A stretch of DNA of 64,000 bases from Methylobacterium terrae. Its GTDB lineage: Bacteria; Pseudomonadota; Alphaproteobacteria; Rhizobiales; Beijerinckiaceae. Location: positions 1,392,501 through 1,456,500 of the forward strand of contig NZ_CP029553.1 of the NCBI RefSeq assembly GCF_003173755.1, read 5' to 3'. Under the pieces are notes generated by a model, which was given only the letters and a program-made list of their open reading frames with translations, was not told the DNA's origin and did not search any database. Within the stretch, counting starts at the first letter, position 1; the number at the start of each line of letters is the position of its first letter. The position numbers and the translations under genes were made by a program. Positions 46,350 through 56,708 of the stretch are shown here, in pieces.

Positions 46350-46424
46350 TCGGTCCATCGACGATGGACCGACACCTCAGGAGGAGGTCGAGGGTCGGAG
46401 GGGCCGGTCGTCCCGCCGCCATCC

Positions 46425-47633
<1,209 letters not shown>

Positions 47634-47683
47634 GGGGTGCCTCCTGAACGATTGATTATCTTGAATCTATTCGCTCGACGTCC

Positions 47684-47946
47684 AAACCCTCCCCTGCAAA
47701 GGGCAGGGCTGTCCGGGGAAAAGAGTCGCGCGCCTCCCCTCTCCCGTGTGGGAGAGGGGTCGGGGGTGAGGGTGGCTCGGCTTCCGCAACGACCCTGAAC
47801 CATCGAGCTGCCAGCACCACGTTCAGCGACTTATGCGGAAACGTGTCACCCTCACCCCTACCCCTCTCCCACCCGGGAGAGGGCATCCCGCGCTTGATTC
47901 TAAAAAGGATTTTCCCCGGACAGCCCTGAGCAGAGGGGGGAGGGTT
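47684..47946. repeat. Nested inverted repeats: copy B of the 165-bp element inside outer arms
   Basis: The gap 47634-47954 contains no gene. The inner element (arms 47728-47774 and 47847-47893, spacer 72 bp) matches copy A at 27.6 kb in the arms, in their internal CCCTCTCCC hairpins and in the core GCTGCCAGCACCACG (47807-47821). It is framed by a second, unrelated inverted repeat: CAGGGCTGTCCGGGGAAAA at 47704-47722 is exactly inverted at 47910-47928, and weaker pairing extends outward. The symmetric framing suggests insertion of one palindrome into the centre of another, or a composite element. Confidence 0.8.
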
Positions 47947-47954
47947 GATCTGCG

Positions 47955-50042
47955 CTACAGGTCCTTGAAGCCCTTGCCCTCGGCCGCCAGCCTTTCCAGC
48001 AGCGCCGACGGCTTGAACTCGTCGCCGTACTCGGCCTGGTAGGCGCGCAGGCGCTCCAGCACCTTGGGCAGCCCGATCGTGTCGGCCCAGAACATCGGGC
48101 CGCCGCGATAGACCGGCCAGCCGTAGCCGTTGATCCACACGATATCGATGTCGGAGGCCCGGATCGCCTTGCCCTCCTCGAGGATCTTCGCGCCCTCGTT
48201 GACCATCGGGTAGAGGGTGCGCTCCAGGATCTCCTGGTCGGTCGCGTCCCGGCGCGTCACGCCCTGGCGCTCGGCGACGCGCGCGATGATCTCCTCGGTC
48301 ACCTTCGAGGGCGTCGCCTTGCGCTTGGCGTCGTAGTCGTAGAAGCCGGCGCCGGTCTTCTGGCCGCGGCGGTCCTGCTCGCAGAGGAGGTCGCGCACGC
48401 TCTCCGACTTGTTGGTCTCAGCGCTCCAGCCGATGTCGAGGCCGGCGAGGTCGCTCATCGTGAACGGGCCCATCGGCAGGCCGAACTCGTAGACCACCCG
48501 GTCGACGTCCCAGGGGGTGACGCCCTCGAGGATCAGGCGGTTCGCCTCGCGCTGGCGCTGCGCCAGCATCCGGTTGCCGACGAAGCCGTGGCACACCCCG
48601 ACCAGCACCGGGATCTTGCCGACCTTGCGGCCGATCTGCATCGCGGTGGCGATGACGTCCTTGGCGGTCTTCTCGCCGCGCACGACCTCCAGCAGGCGCA
48701 TGACGTTGGCCGGCGAGAAGAAGTGCATGCCGATCACGTCGGCCGGGCGGCTGGTCATCGCCGCAATGGCATCGACGTCGAGGTAGGAGGTGTTGGAGGC
48801 CAGGATCGCGCCGGGCTTGGCGATCGTGTCGAGCTTCGAGAAGATCTCCTTCTTGATCCCCATATCCTCGAACACGGCCTCGATGATGAGGTCGCACTCG
48901 GCGAGCTTCTCCAGCTCCAGGGTGTCGGACAGGAGGCCCATCCGGGTCTCGACGTCCTCGGGGCGCAGCCGGCCCTTCTTCGCGGTGTTCTCGTAGTTGG
49001 TGCGGATGGTCTTGAGGCCGCGGTCGAGCGCTTCGCGCTTCGTCTCGACGATCGTCACCGGGATGCCGGCGTTGAGGAAGTTCATCGAGATGCCGCCGCC
49101 CATCGTGCCGGCGCCGATGACGCCGACCCGGGCGATCGGGCGGGCGGGCGTGTCGTCGGGCACGTCCGGGATCTTGGCGGCCTGGCGCTCGGCGAAGAAC
49201 ACGTAGCGCTGCGCCGCCGACTGGGTGCCGGAGACGAGTTTCTGGAACTCCGTGCGTTCGAAGGCCAGCCCCTCGTCGAAGGGCAGGCGGCAGGCCGCCT
49301 CGACGCAGGCGATGCAGGCCTCCGGCGCCTCGAAGCCGCGGGTCTTGCGGGCGTTCTCCTCGCGGAACGCCGAGAACAGGCCCGGATTCTCGCGGCCTTC
49401 GGCGATCTTGTCGTCGCGGTCGCGGATCTTCAGGAGCGGACGACCTTCCGCCACGACGCGCTCGGCGAAGGCGATTGCGTGGGCGCGAAGCCCGTCCTCC
49501 GGCGCCAGCTCGTCGATCAGCCCCATCGCGGCCGCCGCCTTGGCGCCGATCGGGGAGCCGCCGACGATGACCTCGAGGGCCTTTCGCGGCCCAACCACCC
49601 GCGGCAGGCGCTGGGTGCCGCCCGCACCCGGCAGGATGCCGAGCTTGACCTCCGGCAGGCCGACCTTGGCGGACGGCACCGCCACCCGGTAGTGGCAGGC
49701 GAGCGCGGTCTCGAGGCCGCCGCCGAGGGCGTTGCCGTGGATCGCCGCGACGACGGGCTTTCCGGCCGCCTCGATGCGGTTGAGCAGGTCGGGCAGGCCG
49801 ATGCCGCTCTGCGGCTTGCCGAACTCGGTGATGTCGGCCCCGGCCGAGAACATCCGGCCGCCGCCGATCAGCACGATCGCCCGGACGGCCGGGTCGGCCT
49901 CCGCGGCCTCGAGGGCCGCCAGGATGCCCTGGCGGAGCGCGGTGCCCAGCGCGTTCACCGGGCCGGATTGCAGCGTCAGCACCGCGACCGCGCCCTCGCG
50001 GGCGGTCGAGACCGGGGTTTGAGCGGGCGTATCTTGCGCCAT
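47955..50042 (-). CDS. pimF: Bifunctional enoyl-CoA hydratase / 3-hydroxyacyl-CoA dehydrogenase (FadB/PimF type)
   Basis: The 695-residue protein has an N-terminal crotonase domain (about 10-190; [14 protein letters not shown], oxyanion region [18 protein letters not shown]). A 3-hydroxyacyl-CoA dehydrogenase NAD domain follows ([18 protein letters not shown] near residue 300; [15 protein letters not shown] near 435). Two C-terminal helical domains complete it. It catalyses hydration and then NAD-dependent oxidation in beta-oxidation, between the PimC/PimD step and the thiolase. MAQDTPAQ is taken as the start; upstream codons are not family-like. It lies 78 bp downstream of the thiolase gene. 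The name follows the pim operon context. Confidence 0.9.
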   Translation of the reverse strand: MAQDTPAQTPVSTAREGAVAVLTLQSGPVNALGTALRQGILAALEAAEADPAVRAIVLIGGGRMFSAGADITEFGKPQSGIGLPDLLNRIEAAGKPVVAAIHGNALGGGLETALACHYRVAVPSAKVGLPEVKLGILPGAGGTQRLPRVVGPRKALEVIVGGSPIGAKAAAAMGLIDELAPEDGLRAHAIAFAERVVAEGRPLLKIRDRDDKIAEGRENPGLFSAFREENARKTRGFEAPEACIACVEAACRLPFDEGLAFERTEFQKLVSGTQSAAQRYVFFAERQAAKIPDVPDDTPARPIARVGVIGAGTMGGGISMNFLNAGIPVTIVETKREALDRGLKTIRTNYENTAKKGRLRPEDVETRMGLLSDTLELEKLAECDLIIEAVFEDMGIKKEIFSKLDTIAKPGAILASNTSYLDVDAIAAMTSRPADVIGMHFFSPANVMRLLEVVRGEKTAKDVIATAMQIGRKVGKIPVLVGVCHGFVGNRMLAQRQREANRLILEGVTPWDVDRVVYEFGLPMGPFTMSDLAGLDIGWSAETNKSESVRDLLCEQDRRGQKTGAGFYDYDAKRKATPSKVTEEIIARVAERQGVTRRDATDQEILERTLYPMVNEGAKILEEGKAIRASDIDIVWINGYGWPVYRGGPMFWADTIGLPKVLERLRAYQAEYGDEFKPSALLERLAAEGKGFKDL

Positions 50043-50120
50043 ATCCGAAAAAATCCCTCTGCCGGCGTCCTCCGGGCGCCTCTTGCCGGGCGCCGTCACG
50101 AGCCGGAATATGTGGCAGGT

Positions 50121-51323
50121 TCAGTAGATCTCGAACAGGCCCGCGGCCCCCATGCCGCCGCCGACGCACATCGTGACCACGCCGTACTTGGCGCCGCGGC
50201 GGCGGCCTTCCAGGAGGATGTGCCCGGTCATCCGCGCGCCCGACATGCCGTAGGGGTGGCCGATCGAGATCGCGCCGCCATCGACGTTCAGGCGCTCGTC
50301 CGGGATGCCGAGCGTGTCGCGGCAGTAGAGGACCTGGCTGGCGAAGGCCTCGTTCAGCTCCCACAGGTCGATGTCCTCGACCCTGAGGCCATGCTGCTTG
50401 AGCAGCTTCGGCACCGCGAAGACCGGGCCGATGCCCATCTCGTCCGGGTTGCAGCCGGCCACCGCCATGCCGCGATAGGCGCCGAGCGGCTGCAAGCCCC
50501 GGCGCTCGGCTTCGCGCGCCTCCATCAGCACCACGGCCGCCGCGCCGTCGGAGAGCTGGCTCGCGTTGCCGGCGGTGATGAACCGGCCTTCCTTGATCCG
50601 CTGGCCGTCCTTGAAGACGGGCTTCAGGCCCTGCAGGTCCTCGAGCTTGGTCTGGGGCCGGTTGCCCTCGTCCTGGGCGAGCGTGATCTCCTTGTGCGAG
50701 ACCGCGCCGGTCGCCTTGTCGACGACGGCCATGCGGGCCGCCATCGGCACGATCTCGTCGGCGAAGCGGTTCTCGGCCTGCGCCTTGGCGGTGCGCTGCT
50801 GCGACTGCAGGGCGTAGGCGTCCTGCGCCTCGCGGCTGATCTTGTAGCGCTCCGCGACGTTCTCGGCGGTCTCGATCATCGTCATGTAGATCGCCGGCAC
50901 GTGCTCGACGAGCCACGGGTCCTGGCCCCGGAAGCGGTTGGCCTTGTCGTTCTGGACGAGCGAGATCGATTCGAGGCCGCCGCCCACCGCGACGTCGAGA
51001 CCGTCGGTGACGATCTCCTTCGCGGCCGTCGCGATCGCCATCAGGCCCGAGGCGCATTGCCGGTCGAGGCTCATGCCGGCGACCGTCTCGGGCAGGCCGG
51101 CCCGCAGCGCCGCCTGGCGGGCGATGTTGCCGCCGGTCGAGCCCTGCTGGAGGGCCGCGCCCATCACCACGTCACCGATCTCGGCCGGGTCGATGCCGGC
51201 GCGCGAAACGGCGTGCGCGATGGCGTGGCCGCCGAGCGCCTGGGCCTGCGTGTCGTTGAACGCGCCCCGGTAGGCCTTGCCGATGGGGGTGCGCGCGGTG
51301 GCGACGATGACGGCTTCCCGCAT
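50121..51323 (-). CDS. pimB: Acetyl-CoA acyltransferase (thiolase), PimB type
   Basis: The 400-residue thiolase cleaves 3-ketoacyl-CoA to acetyl-CoA and the shortened acyl-CoA. The nucleophilic Cys is in [12 protein letters not shown] (about residue 89), the His in [14 protein letters not shown] (about 352) and the second Cys in [16 protein letters not shown] near the end. NEAFASQ is also present. A GGAGGA site precedes the ATG. It is the first gene of the minus-strand unit and is divergent from the SDR/ligase unit across 245 bp, which contains a strong palindrome. Confidence 0.93.
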   Translation of the reverse strand: MREAVIVATARTPIGKAYRGAFNDTQAQALGGHAIAHAVSRAGIDPAEIGDVVMGAALQQGSTGGNIARQAALRAGLPETVAGMSLDRQCASGLMAIATAAKEIVTDGLDVAVGGGLESISLVQNDKANRFRGQDPWLVEHVPAIYMTMIETAENVAERYKISREAQDAYALQSQQRTAKAQAENRFADEIVPMAARMAVVDKATGAVSHKEITLAQDEGNRPQTKLEDLQGLKPVFKDGQRIKEGRFITAGNASQLSDGAAAVVLMEAREAERRGLQPLGAYRGMAVAGCNPDEMGIGPVFAVPKLLKQHGLRVEDIDLWELNEAFASQVLYCRDTLGIPDERLNVDGGAISIGHPYGMSGARMTGHILLEGRRRGAKYGVVTMCVGGGMGAAGLFEIY

Positions 51324-51469
51324 CTTTCGGTTTCCTCCGACGACCCCGTCCGCCGCTCTCGGGCGGGGCGGGGTTCTGCCTCATTATCGTGGATTGGGTA
51401 TGGAGCCGCAAGGCCTCCGAAACCCGAGGTCGAGCGAGGGACAACACCCCCGGTCCGACCACCCCACGG

Positions 51470-51518
51470 CCGCGTTTTCGAAAACACGGCTTGCTTAATC
51501 GCCATACAGGGCTAAGGT
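51470..51518. promoter_or_regulatory. Operator-like palindrome and promoter between pimB and SDR genes
   Basis: CCGCGTTTTCGAAAACACGG (51470-51489) is a 20-bp dyad centred on TTCGAA with one mismatched pair. It directly abuts a candidate plus-strand promoter, TTGCTT (51491-51496) and TAAGGT (51513-51518) with 16-bp spacing, reading into the SDR gene. One regulator binding here could control both divergent units. No regulator gene is adjacent. Confidence 0.5.
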
Positions 51519-51568
51519 CGCCTCAAAAGCAAGGCCTGTTTTGGCAAGGGCCTGCGGGAGGACGCCCC

Positions 51569-52342
51569 ATGCAGTCGCCGCTCTTCGACCTCTCCGGCCG
51601 CGTCGCCATCGTCACCGGCTCGTCGCGCGGCATCGGCCGGGCCATCGCCGAGCGCCTGGCCGAGCACGGGGCGAAGGTCGTCATCTCCTCGCGCAAGGCG
51701 GAGGCCTGCGCGCCCGTGGCCGAGGCGATCAACGCGCGCCACGGCGAGGAGCGGGCCCACGTGATCCCGGCCAGCATCTCGTCGAAGACCGATCTGGAGC
51801 GGCTCGCGAAGGGCACCGAGGACCGCTTCGGGCGCATCGACACGGTCGTCTGCAACGCCGCCTCGAACCCGTATTACGGGCCGATGAGCGGCATCTCGGA
51901 CGACCAGTTCCGCAAGATCCTCGACAACAACGTCGTCGCCAGCCACTGGCTGATCGGCTTCTGCGCGCCCGGCATGATCGCCCGCAAGGACGGGTCGATC
52001 ATCCTGGTCTCGTCGGTGGGCGGCCTGAAGGGCTCCGGGGTCATCGGCGCCTACAACGTCTCGAAGGCGGCGGACTTCCAGCTCGCCCGCAACCTCGCGG
52101 TCGAGCTCGGGCCCCACAACGTGCGGGTCAACTGCATCGCGCCGGGCCTGATCCAGACCGACTTCGCCCGCGCGCTGTGGGAGGACCCGAAGTCCCGCGC
52201 CGCCTACACGGCGCGCACGCCGCTCGCCCGCATCGGCCAGCCGGACGAGATCGCCGGCGCGGCGGTGTTCCTGGCGAGCCCGGCCGGCGCCTTCATGACC
52301 GGCCAGAGCATCGTGATCGACGGCGGCCAGACCATCACGTGA
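51569..52342 (+). CDS. SDR-family oxidoreductase
   Basis: The 257-residue classical short-chain dehydrogenase has the cofactor motif TGSSRGIGRAIAERL (about residues 16-30), NAAS near 92, the catalytic Ser in LVSSVGG (about 143) and the YxxxK in AYNVSKAAD (about 157-161). The C-terminal IDGGQTIT is standard. It may oxidise or reduce a hydroxyacyl or keto intermediate of the neighbouring beta-oxidation route; the substrate is unknown. A GGGAGG site precedes the ATG. It is followed by the acyl-CoA ligase gene after 52 bp. Confidence 0.88.
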   Translation: MQSPLFDLSGRVAIVTGSSRGIGRAIAERLAEHGAKVVISSRKAEACAPVAEAINARHGEERAHVIPASISSKTDLERLAKGTEDRFGRIDTVVCNAASNPYYGPMSGISDDQFRKILDNNVVASHWLIGFCAPGMIARKDGSIILVSSVGGLKGSGVIGAYNVSKAADFQLARNLAVELGPHNVRVNCIAPGLIQTDFARALWEDPKSRAAYTARTPLARIGQPDEIAGAAVFLASPAGAFMTGQSIVIDGGQTIT

Positions 52343-52394
52343 GCCCGACCGTCGTCCCGTCGACCGCAGAGAGCCCATCATCACGAGCCCGCCG

Positions 52395-54131
52395 ATGACC
52401 GAGCCGACGACCGTGCCGACGACCGTGCCGTCCTGGCCCGCCCTCTCCCTCGCCGAGGCGACCGCGCGCCTGACCGCGCCGGGGGCGCCCTTCGCCATCG
52501 CGGAAATCCCGATCCGCGGCGTGCCGAATCGGATCTGGGTCAACGCGCCGCTCACCCTGCGCGACATCTTCGTGGCCGGACGGGCGCACGGGGACAAGAC
52601 CTTCCTGGTCTACGAGGACGACCGGGCGAGCTTCGAGGCGTTCGGTCGCGCCACGCTGGCGCTGGCCGCGGACCTGGTGCGCGGCGGCGTCCGCCCGGGG
52701 GACCGGGTGGTGATCGCGATGCGCAACCTGCCGGAATGGCCGGTGGCGTTCTTCGCCGCGATCCTCGCCGGCGCGATCGCGACGCCGCTGAACGCCTGGT
52801 GGACCGGCCCGGAGCTCGACCACGGCTTCACCGATTCCGGTGCCCGCGTCGCCATCGTCGACGAGGAGCGCTGGGCCCGCATCGCCGACCGGCGCGCGGG
52901 CTATCCGGCCCTCGAGCGGGTGCTGATCGCCCGCGCGCCGGCGGCCCCCGGCACCGAGAGCCTGACCGACCTCATCGGCCCGGTCCCGGCCTGGGGCGGG
53001 TTGCCGGAGGGGAGGCTGCCGGACGTGGCGATCGGCCCGGAGGATGCCGCCACCCTGTTCTACACCTCGGGCACCACCGGCCGCTCGAAGGGGGCGGTCA
53101 GCACGCAGCGCGCGGGGGCGAGCGGGGTAATGGCGCATCCCTTCTCGGCGGCGCGCGCCTTCCTGCGCCGGGGCGAGCCGGTGCCGGCGCCGGATCCGAC
53201 GGCGCCCCAGAAGGCGGCGCTGCTGTCGATCCCGCTGTTCCACGTCACCGGCTGCTTCGCGACCCTGGTGACCAACCTCCATCGCGGCGGGCGCCTGGTG
53301 ATGATGCGGCGCTGGGACCTCGCCCGCGCCATGGCGCTGATCGAGCGCGAGCGCTGCACCAGCGCCGGCGGCGTGCCGACGATCGCGTTCCAGCTCCTGG
53401 ACGGGATGGCGGCCGGCACCCACGACCTCTCCTCCCTGGAGACGATCAGCTACGGCGGCGCCCCGGCCCCGGCCGAGCTGGTGCGGCGCCTGAGGACCGC
53501 CTTCCCCGCGGCGCAGCCCGCCACCGGCTGGGGCATGACCGAGACCACCGCCACCTTCACCCACCACCAGGGCGAGGACTACGTCCACCGCCCCGACAGC
53601 TGCGGGCCGCCGCTGCCGATCTGCGAGGCGAAGGTGATGGATCCCGAGGAGACGCCCCTTCCCCCGGGCGAGGTCGGCGAGCTGTGGGTCAAGGGACCGA
53701 TCGTGATCGCCGGCTACTGGAACCGGCCCGATGCCGACGCGACGGTGTTTCGCGGCGGCTGGCTGCGCACCGGCGACCTGGCGCGGATCGACGAGGAGGG
53801 CTTCATCACCATCGTCGACCGGGCCAAGGACATGCTGATCCGCGGCGGCGAGAACATCTATTGCGGCGAGGTCGAGAGCGTCCTCTACGAGCACCCGGCG
53901 GTGGTCGACGCCGCCGTCGTCGGCATCCCGCACCCGACGCTCGGCGAGGAGCCCGGCGCCGTGGTGGCGATCGCCCGCGGGGCGGAAGCCGGCGAGGAAG
54001 CGTTGCGCGCCTTCGTGGCCGGGCGCCTCGCGGCCTTCAAGGTGCCGGTGCGCATCCTGCTCCACGACGAGATCCTGCCGCGCAACCCGAACGGCAAGAT
54101 CCTGAAGAGCGAGCTGAAGAAGCTGTTCTGA
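52395..54131 (+). CDS. Acyl-CoA ligase (AMP-forming)
   Basis: The 578-residue adenylate-forming enzyme activates a carboxylic acid to its CoA thioester. Motifs are the P-loop LFYTSGTTGRSKGAV (about residue 218), SYGGAPAPAEL, TGWGMTETTATF (about 378), WLRTGDLARIDEEG, RGGENIYCGEVE (about 483) and the C-terminal Lys in NPNGKILKSEL. Its position opposite pimB and the other beta-oxidation genes makes it the likely entry enzyme (PimA role) for a dicarboxylic or other medium/long acid. The specific acid cannot be read from the sequence. Confidence 0.9.
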   Translation: MTEPTTVPTTVPSWPALSLAEATARLTAPGAPFAIAEIPIRGVPNRIWVNAPLTLRDIFVAGRAHGDKTFLVYEDDRASFEAFGRATLALAADLVRGGVRPGDRVVIAMRNLPEWPVAFFAAILAGAIATPLNAWWTGPELDHGFTDSGARVAIVDEERWARIADRRAGYPALERVLIARAPAAPGTESLTDLIGPVPAWGGLPEGRLPDVAIGPEDAATLFYTSGTTGRSKGAVSTQRAGASGVMAHPFSAARAFLRRGEPVPAPDPTAPQKAALLSIPLFHVTGCFATLVTNLHRGGRLVMMRRWDLARAMALIERERCTSAGGVPTIAFQLLDGMAAGTHDLSSLETISYGGAPAPAELVRRLRTAFPAAQPATGWGMTETTATFTHHQGEDYVHRPDSCGPPLPICEAKVMDPEETPLPPGEVGELWVKGPIVIAGYWNRPDADATVFRGGWLRTGDLARIDEEGFITIVDRAKDMLIRGGENIYCGEVESVLYEHPAVVDAAVVGIPHPTLGEEPGAVVAIARGAEAGEEALRAFVAGRLAAFKVPVRILLHDEILPRNPNGKILKSELKKLF

Positions 54132-54293
54132 GGGGCGCCGGGGATCCCCCAGGGCGTTCCGGGGCCGCGGGAGCGGAGCCCGGATGCACGGGTGGTGCAG
54201 GATACGGCGGAGCAGTCAACAGCGTTTCCCTCGAGGAATGCCGTTCGGAATCTCAGTTTGCTTCGACCGATCCGACGCAGCGACGATCCCGCG

Positions 54294-54614
54294 TCAACCG
54301 ACGTAGACCCCCGCCCCCTCGAAGGTCACCCCCGCGAAGTCGCCCCGGCGCCAGCGCAGGCGCACCGCGACCGTGCGCAGGTCGTCGGCGGCGATGACGA
54401 GGGCGAACGCCTCCGGCAGCGCGATGCGGGCGGGCACGCGCAGGCGCGCCCCGGCGGTCGAGACGTCGGTGACCTCGCAGGCGACGAGGCGGTCGGGGCC
54501 GAGGACGAGCCGGCCCTGCTGGAACACGCGGCGGCGCCGGCCCGCGCGCGGGATCGGGTCGGCGCTCCGGCCGTCCCCGTCCCCGGCGCCATCGCTCTCC
54601 CGCCGATCGGTCAT
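54294..54614 (-). CDS. PilZ-domain protein
   Basis: The 106-residue protein is essentially one PilZ domain. The Arg cluster RAGRRRR (about residues 23-29) and the VTDVSTAGARL block (DxSxxG, about 49-54) supply the two c-di-GMP-binding motifs. It is divergent from the first gene of the flagellar block across 160 bp. It may link c-di-GMP levels to motility, as single-domain PilZ proteins do elsewhere. The partner is unknown. Confidence 0.85.
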   Translation of the reverse strand: MTDRRESDGAGDGDGRSADPIPRAGRRRRVFQQGRLVLGPDRLVACEVTDVSTAGARLRVPARIALPEAFALVIAADDLRTVAVRLRWRRGDFAGVTFEGAGVYVG

Positions 54615-54707
54615 GGAATCCCCGCACCGGGCCCTGGCGCCCGTCCGGCGACGCTTACGCCATTTCCGGGCGGGGCGGAAACCCGGCCTGCGGCCCGGAC
54701 GGCCCCG

Positions 54708-54743
54708 TTAACCACTCGTCAAGCCTGTTCCTTCATCTCTCGT
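54708..54743 (+). promoter_or_regulatory. Candidate CtrA-binding site upstream of the flagellar block
   Basis: TTAACCACTCGTCAA (54708-54722) differs by one base from the CtrA consensus TTAA-N7-TTAA. TTAGCCAT follows about 20 bp further on, near the CtrA half-site TTAACCAT. Both lie within 70 bp of the start of the next gene. CtrA control of flagellar genes is common in Alphaproteobacteria. This is an inference from motif and context. Confidence 0.4.
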
Positions 54744-54774
54744 TAGCCATCAACGTCGCGACCGATCCCCGGCC

Positions 54775-55362
54775 ATGTCCGCAAACCCGGCCCAACCCGG
54801 CTTCGAGGCCAAATCCGGCCTCAAGGCCAAATCCAAGCGCCCCTCCCTGCCGCCGGAGAGCCCGATCGCCGGCCTGATCGCCCGCCGGCGGGCCCGGGAG
54901 GCGGCGGCCGAGCGGGGCGTGTTCGGGGCGGCCATCCTGCTGGCGCTCATCGCCACGGGGTTTGCCGGCTACACCCTGTCCCGGCCGGTCCGGCCCTACG
55001 ACGTGCAGGCGGTGCTGCCGGCCACGACCGGGCCCTTCGCCTGGAAGCGGAGCGTGGCGGAGACGCGCCCGCCCGAGACCGATCTCGATCCTCTGATCAC
55101 CGGCTCGCTGCCGGACGCCCCGCCGGCGCCCGGAGCGATCCGGGCCGAGGCCCTGCCGGAGCGGATGGCCCCGCCGCCCTCGGGCTACGCCCTGCGCCGC
55201 GTCTCCGCCGGTCAGGCCGTGATCGAGGGGCGCGACGGCCTGCACCAGGTCGGGATCGGCTCCACCCTGCCGGGCGCCGGCCGGGTGCTGTCGATCCGCT
55301 CCACCGGCGCCGGCTGGATCGTGATCACCACCGAGACCATCATCGGACCGACCGCGCTGTGA
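54775..55362 (+). CDS. Single-pass membrane protein at the head of the flagellar block
   Basis: The 195-residue protein has a basic cytosolic N-terminus (about 1-45), one membrane helix (FGAAILLALIATGFAGYTLS, about residues 57-76) and a periplasmic part. Its C-terminal 60 residues (SGYALRRVSAGQAVIEGRDG and GSTLPGAGRVLSI) form a compact beta-rich domain. Similar proteins of unknown function occur beside flagellar genes in Hyphomicrobiales. I do not recognise a named family. Position and a CtrA-like site upstream suggest a motility-related role. It is 112 bp upstream of the DUF1217 gene. Confidence 0.65.
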   Translation: MSANPAQPGFEAKSGLKAKSKRPSLPPESPIAGLIARRRAREAAAERGVFGAAILLALIATGFAGYTLSRPVRPYDVQAVLPATTGPFAWKRSVAETRPPETDLDPLITGSLPDAPPAPGAIRAEALPERMAPPPSGYALRRVSAGQAVIEGRDGLHQVGIGSTLPGAGRVLSIRSTGAGWIVITTETIIGPTAL

Positions 55363-55474
55363 GCCGGGCACGGCAAGCTCCGAGCAAGCGTGGCTGCCTA
55401 GAGCGGGGGCCAGAGCGGGGCCTCGCGCGGCGCCGTCCCGCCGCCCCGGGCCGACGGGCCGGAGACCTGAACCC

Positions 55475-56701
55475 GTGACCAGCACCCTGACGAGCTACCT
55501 GCTCGTATCCCGCAACCTCGCGACCTCGATGCAGCGCAAGGGCGCCGAGCCGACCGTCGCCCGCGAGACCGCCTACTACCAGGCCAATATCGGCAAGGTG
55601 AAGTCGGTCGACGACTTCATGGCCGACCAGCGCCTCTACAGCTACGCGGTCAAGGCCTTCGGCCTCGAGGACATGGGCTACGCCAAGGCGTTCATGCGCA
55701 AGGTCCTGACCGAGGGCACGAGCGACCCGGCCGCCTTCGCCAACCGGCTCGCCGACGACCGCTACGTCGCCTTCGCCAAGGCCTTCGACTTCACGCAGGG
55801 CGCCTCCGCGACCGGCACCGACGCGGTCCTGACCGACACGGGCCAGGTCCCGGCGGTCGGCGCGCGGCTCTCGCTGGCAGGCGCGCTCGACGAGACCTAC
55901 GACTTCTCCGGCACCGGCGAGGCGCGCTTCACGCTCTCCTCGCAGGTCGACGCGGGCACGACGAAGACGGCGACCATCGTCCTCAACCGGGCGAGCCTGA
56001 CCGGCAAGGTCGCGGACCTGAGCCAGGTCACCCAGACCGAGATCGGCCAGGCGATCAGCGCCCAGATCGGCGCCTCGGGCGCCGACGGGCTGAGGGGCCT
56101 GGTGCAGGTCGGCATCGGCGTCAACGGCACCCTGTTCTTCGAGACCACCGGCATCACCGATTACGGCTTCGACGGCGCGCCGGGCGGCGAGGGCGTGAAT
56201 GCCGACACGGTCACCCTCGCGGGCGGCAAGGTCCGCACGGTGAGCGTCAGCAACGCCGCCCTGTCCGCGCCCGGCCAGACGGCCGTCGACATCGGCAACG
56301 GCACGGACGTCCCTCCTGACGCCAACGTCCAGGGCGTGGTCGACGCCTACCTGCGCCAGAGCCTGGAATCGGATGCCGGCGCCGAGGATACCGGGGTGCG
56401 CCTCGCCCTCTACTTCGCCCGCAAGGCGCCGACGCTCGGCAGCGGCTACGACATCCTGAGCGACGCCGCCCTGACCCAGGTCGTCAACACGGTGATCGGC
56501 CTGCCGGCGACGAGCAGCGCCACGACCAGCGAGGCGCTCGCCGCCCGCGCGACCCTGATCTCGTCCAAGGTCGACTTCGCGAGCTTCCGGGACCCGGCCA
56601 AGGTCGAGGCCTTCGCCCGGCGCTTCGCGGCGATCTGGGACGCGCAGAACAACACCGCCACGGATCCGATCCTGGCGCTGTTCAGCAACGGCCAGGCGTG
56701 A
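55475..56701 (+). CDS. DUF1217 flagellar-locus protein with a large internal insert
   Basis: The 408-residue protein carries the two halves of a DUF1217 domain at about residues 1-108 (ETAYYQANIGKVKSVDDFMA; YGLEDMGYA-like) and 285-395 (VRLALYFARKAPTLGSGYDI; FARRFAAIWDAQN). Between them, residues about 109-284 are Gly/Thr/Val-rich and beta-like. They contain TATIVLNRASLTGKVADLSQ and GLVQVGIGVNGTLFFETTG, resembling the variable IN-type modules of flagellins. DUF1217 proteins are part of alphaproteobacterial flagellar loci; function is unknown. A GTG start is used. It is 7 bp upstream of flgF, so they are co-transcribed. Confidence 0.8.
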   Translation: MTSTLTSYLLVSRNLATSMQRKGAEPTVARETAYYQANIGKVKSVDDFMADQRLYSYAVKAFGLEDMGYAKAFMRKVLTEGTSDPAAFANRLADDRYVAFAKAFDFTQGASATGTDAVLTDTGQVPAVGARLSLAGALDETYDFSGTGEARFTLSSQVDAGTTKTATIVLNRASLTGKVADLSQVTQTEIGQAISAQIGASGADGLRGLVQVGIGVNGTLFFETTGITDYGFDGAPGGEGVNADTVTLAGGKVRTVSVSNAALSAPGQTAVDIGNGTDVPPDANVQGVVDAYLRQSLESDAGAEDTGVRLALYFARKAPTLGSGYDILSDAALTQVVNTVIGLPATSSATTSEALAARATLISSKVDFASFRDPAKVEAFARRFAAIWDAQNNTATDPILALFSNGQA

Positions 56702-56708
56702 GGCGACG

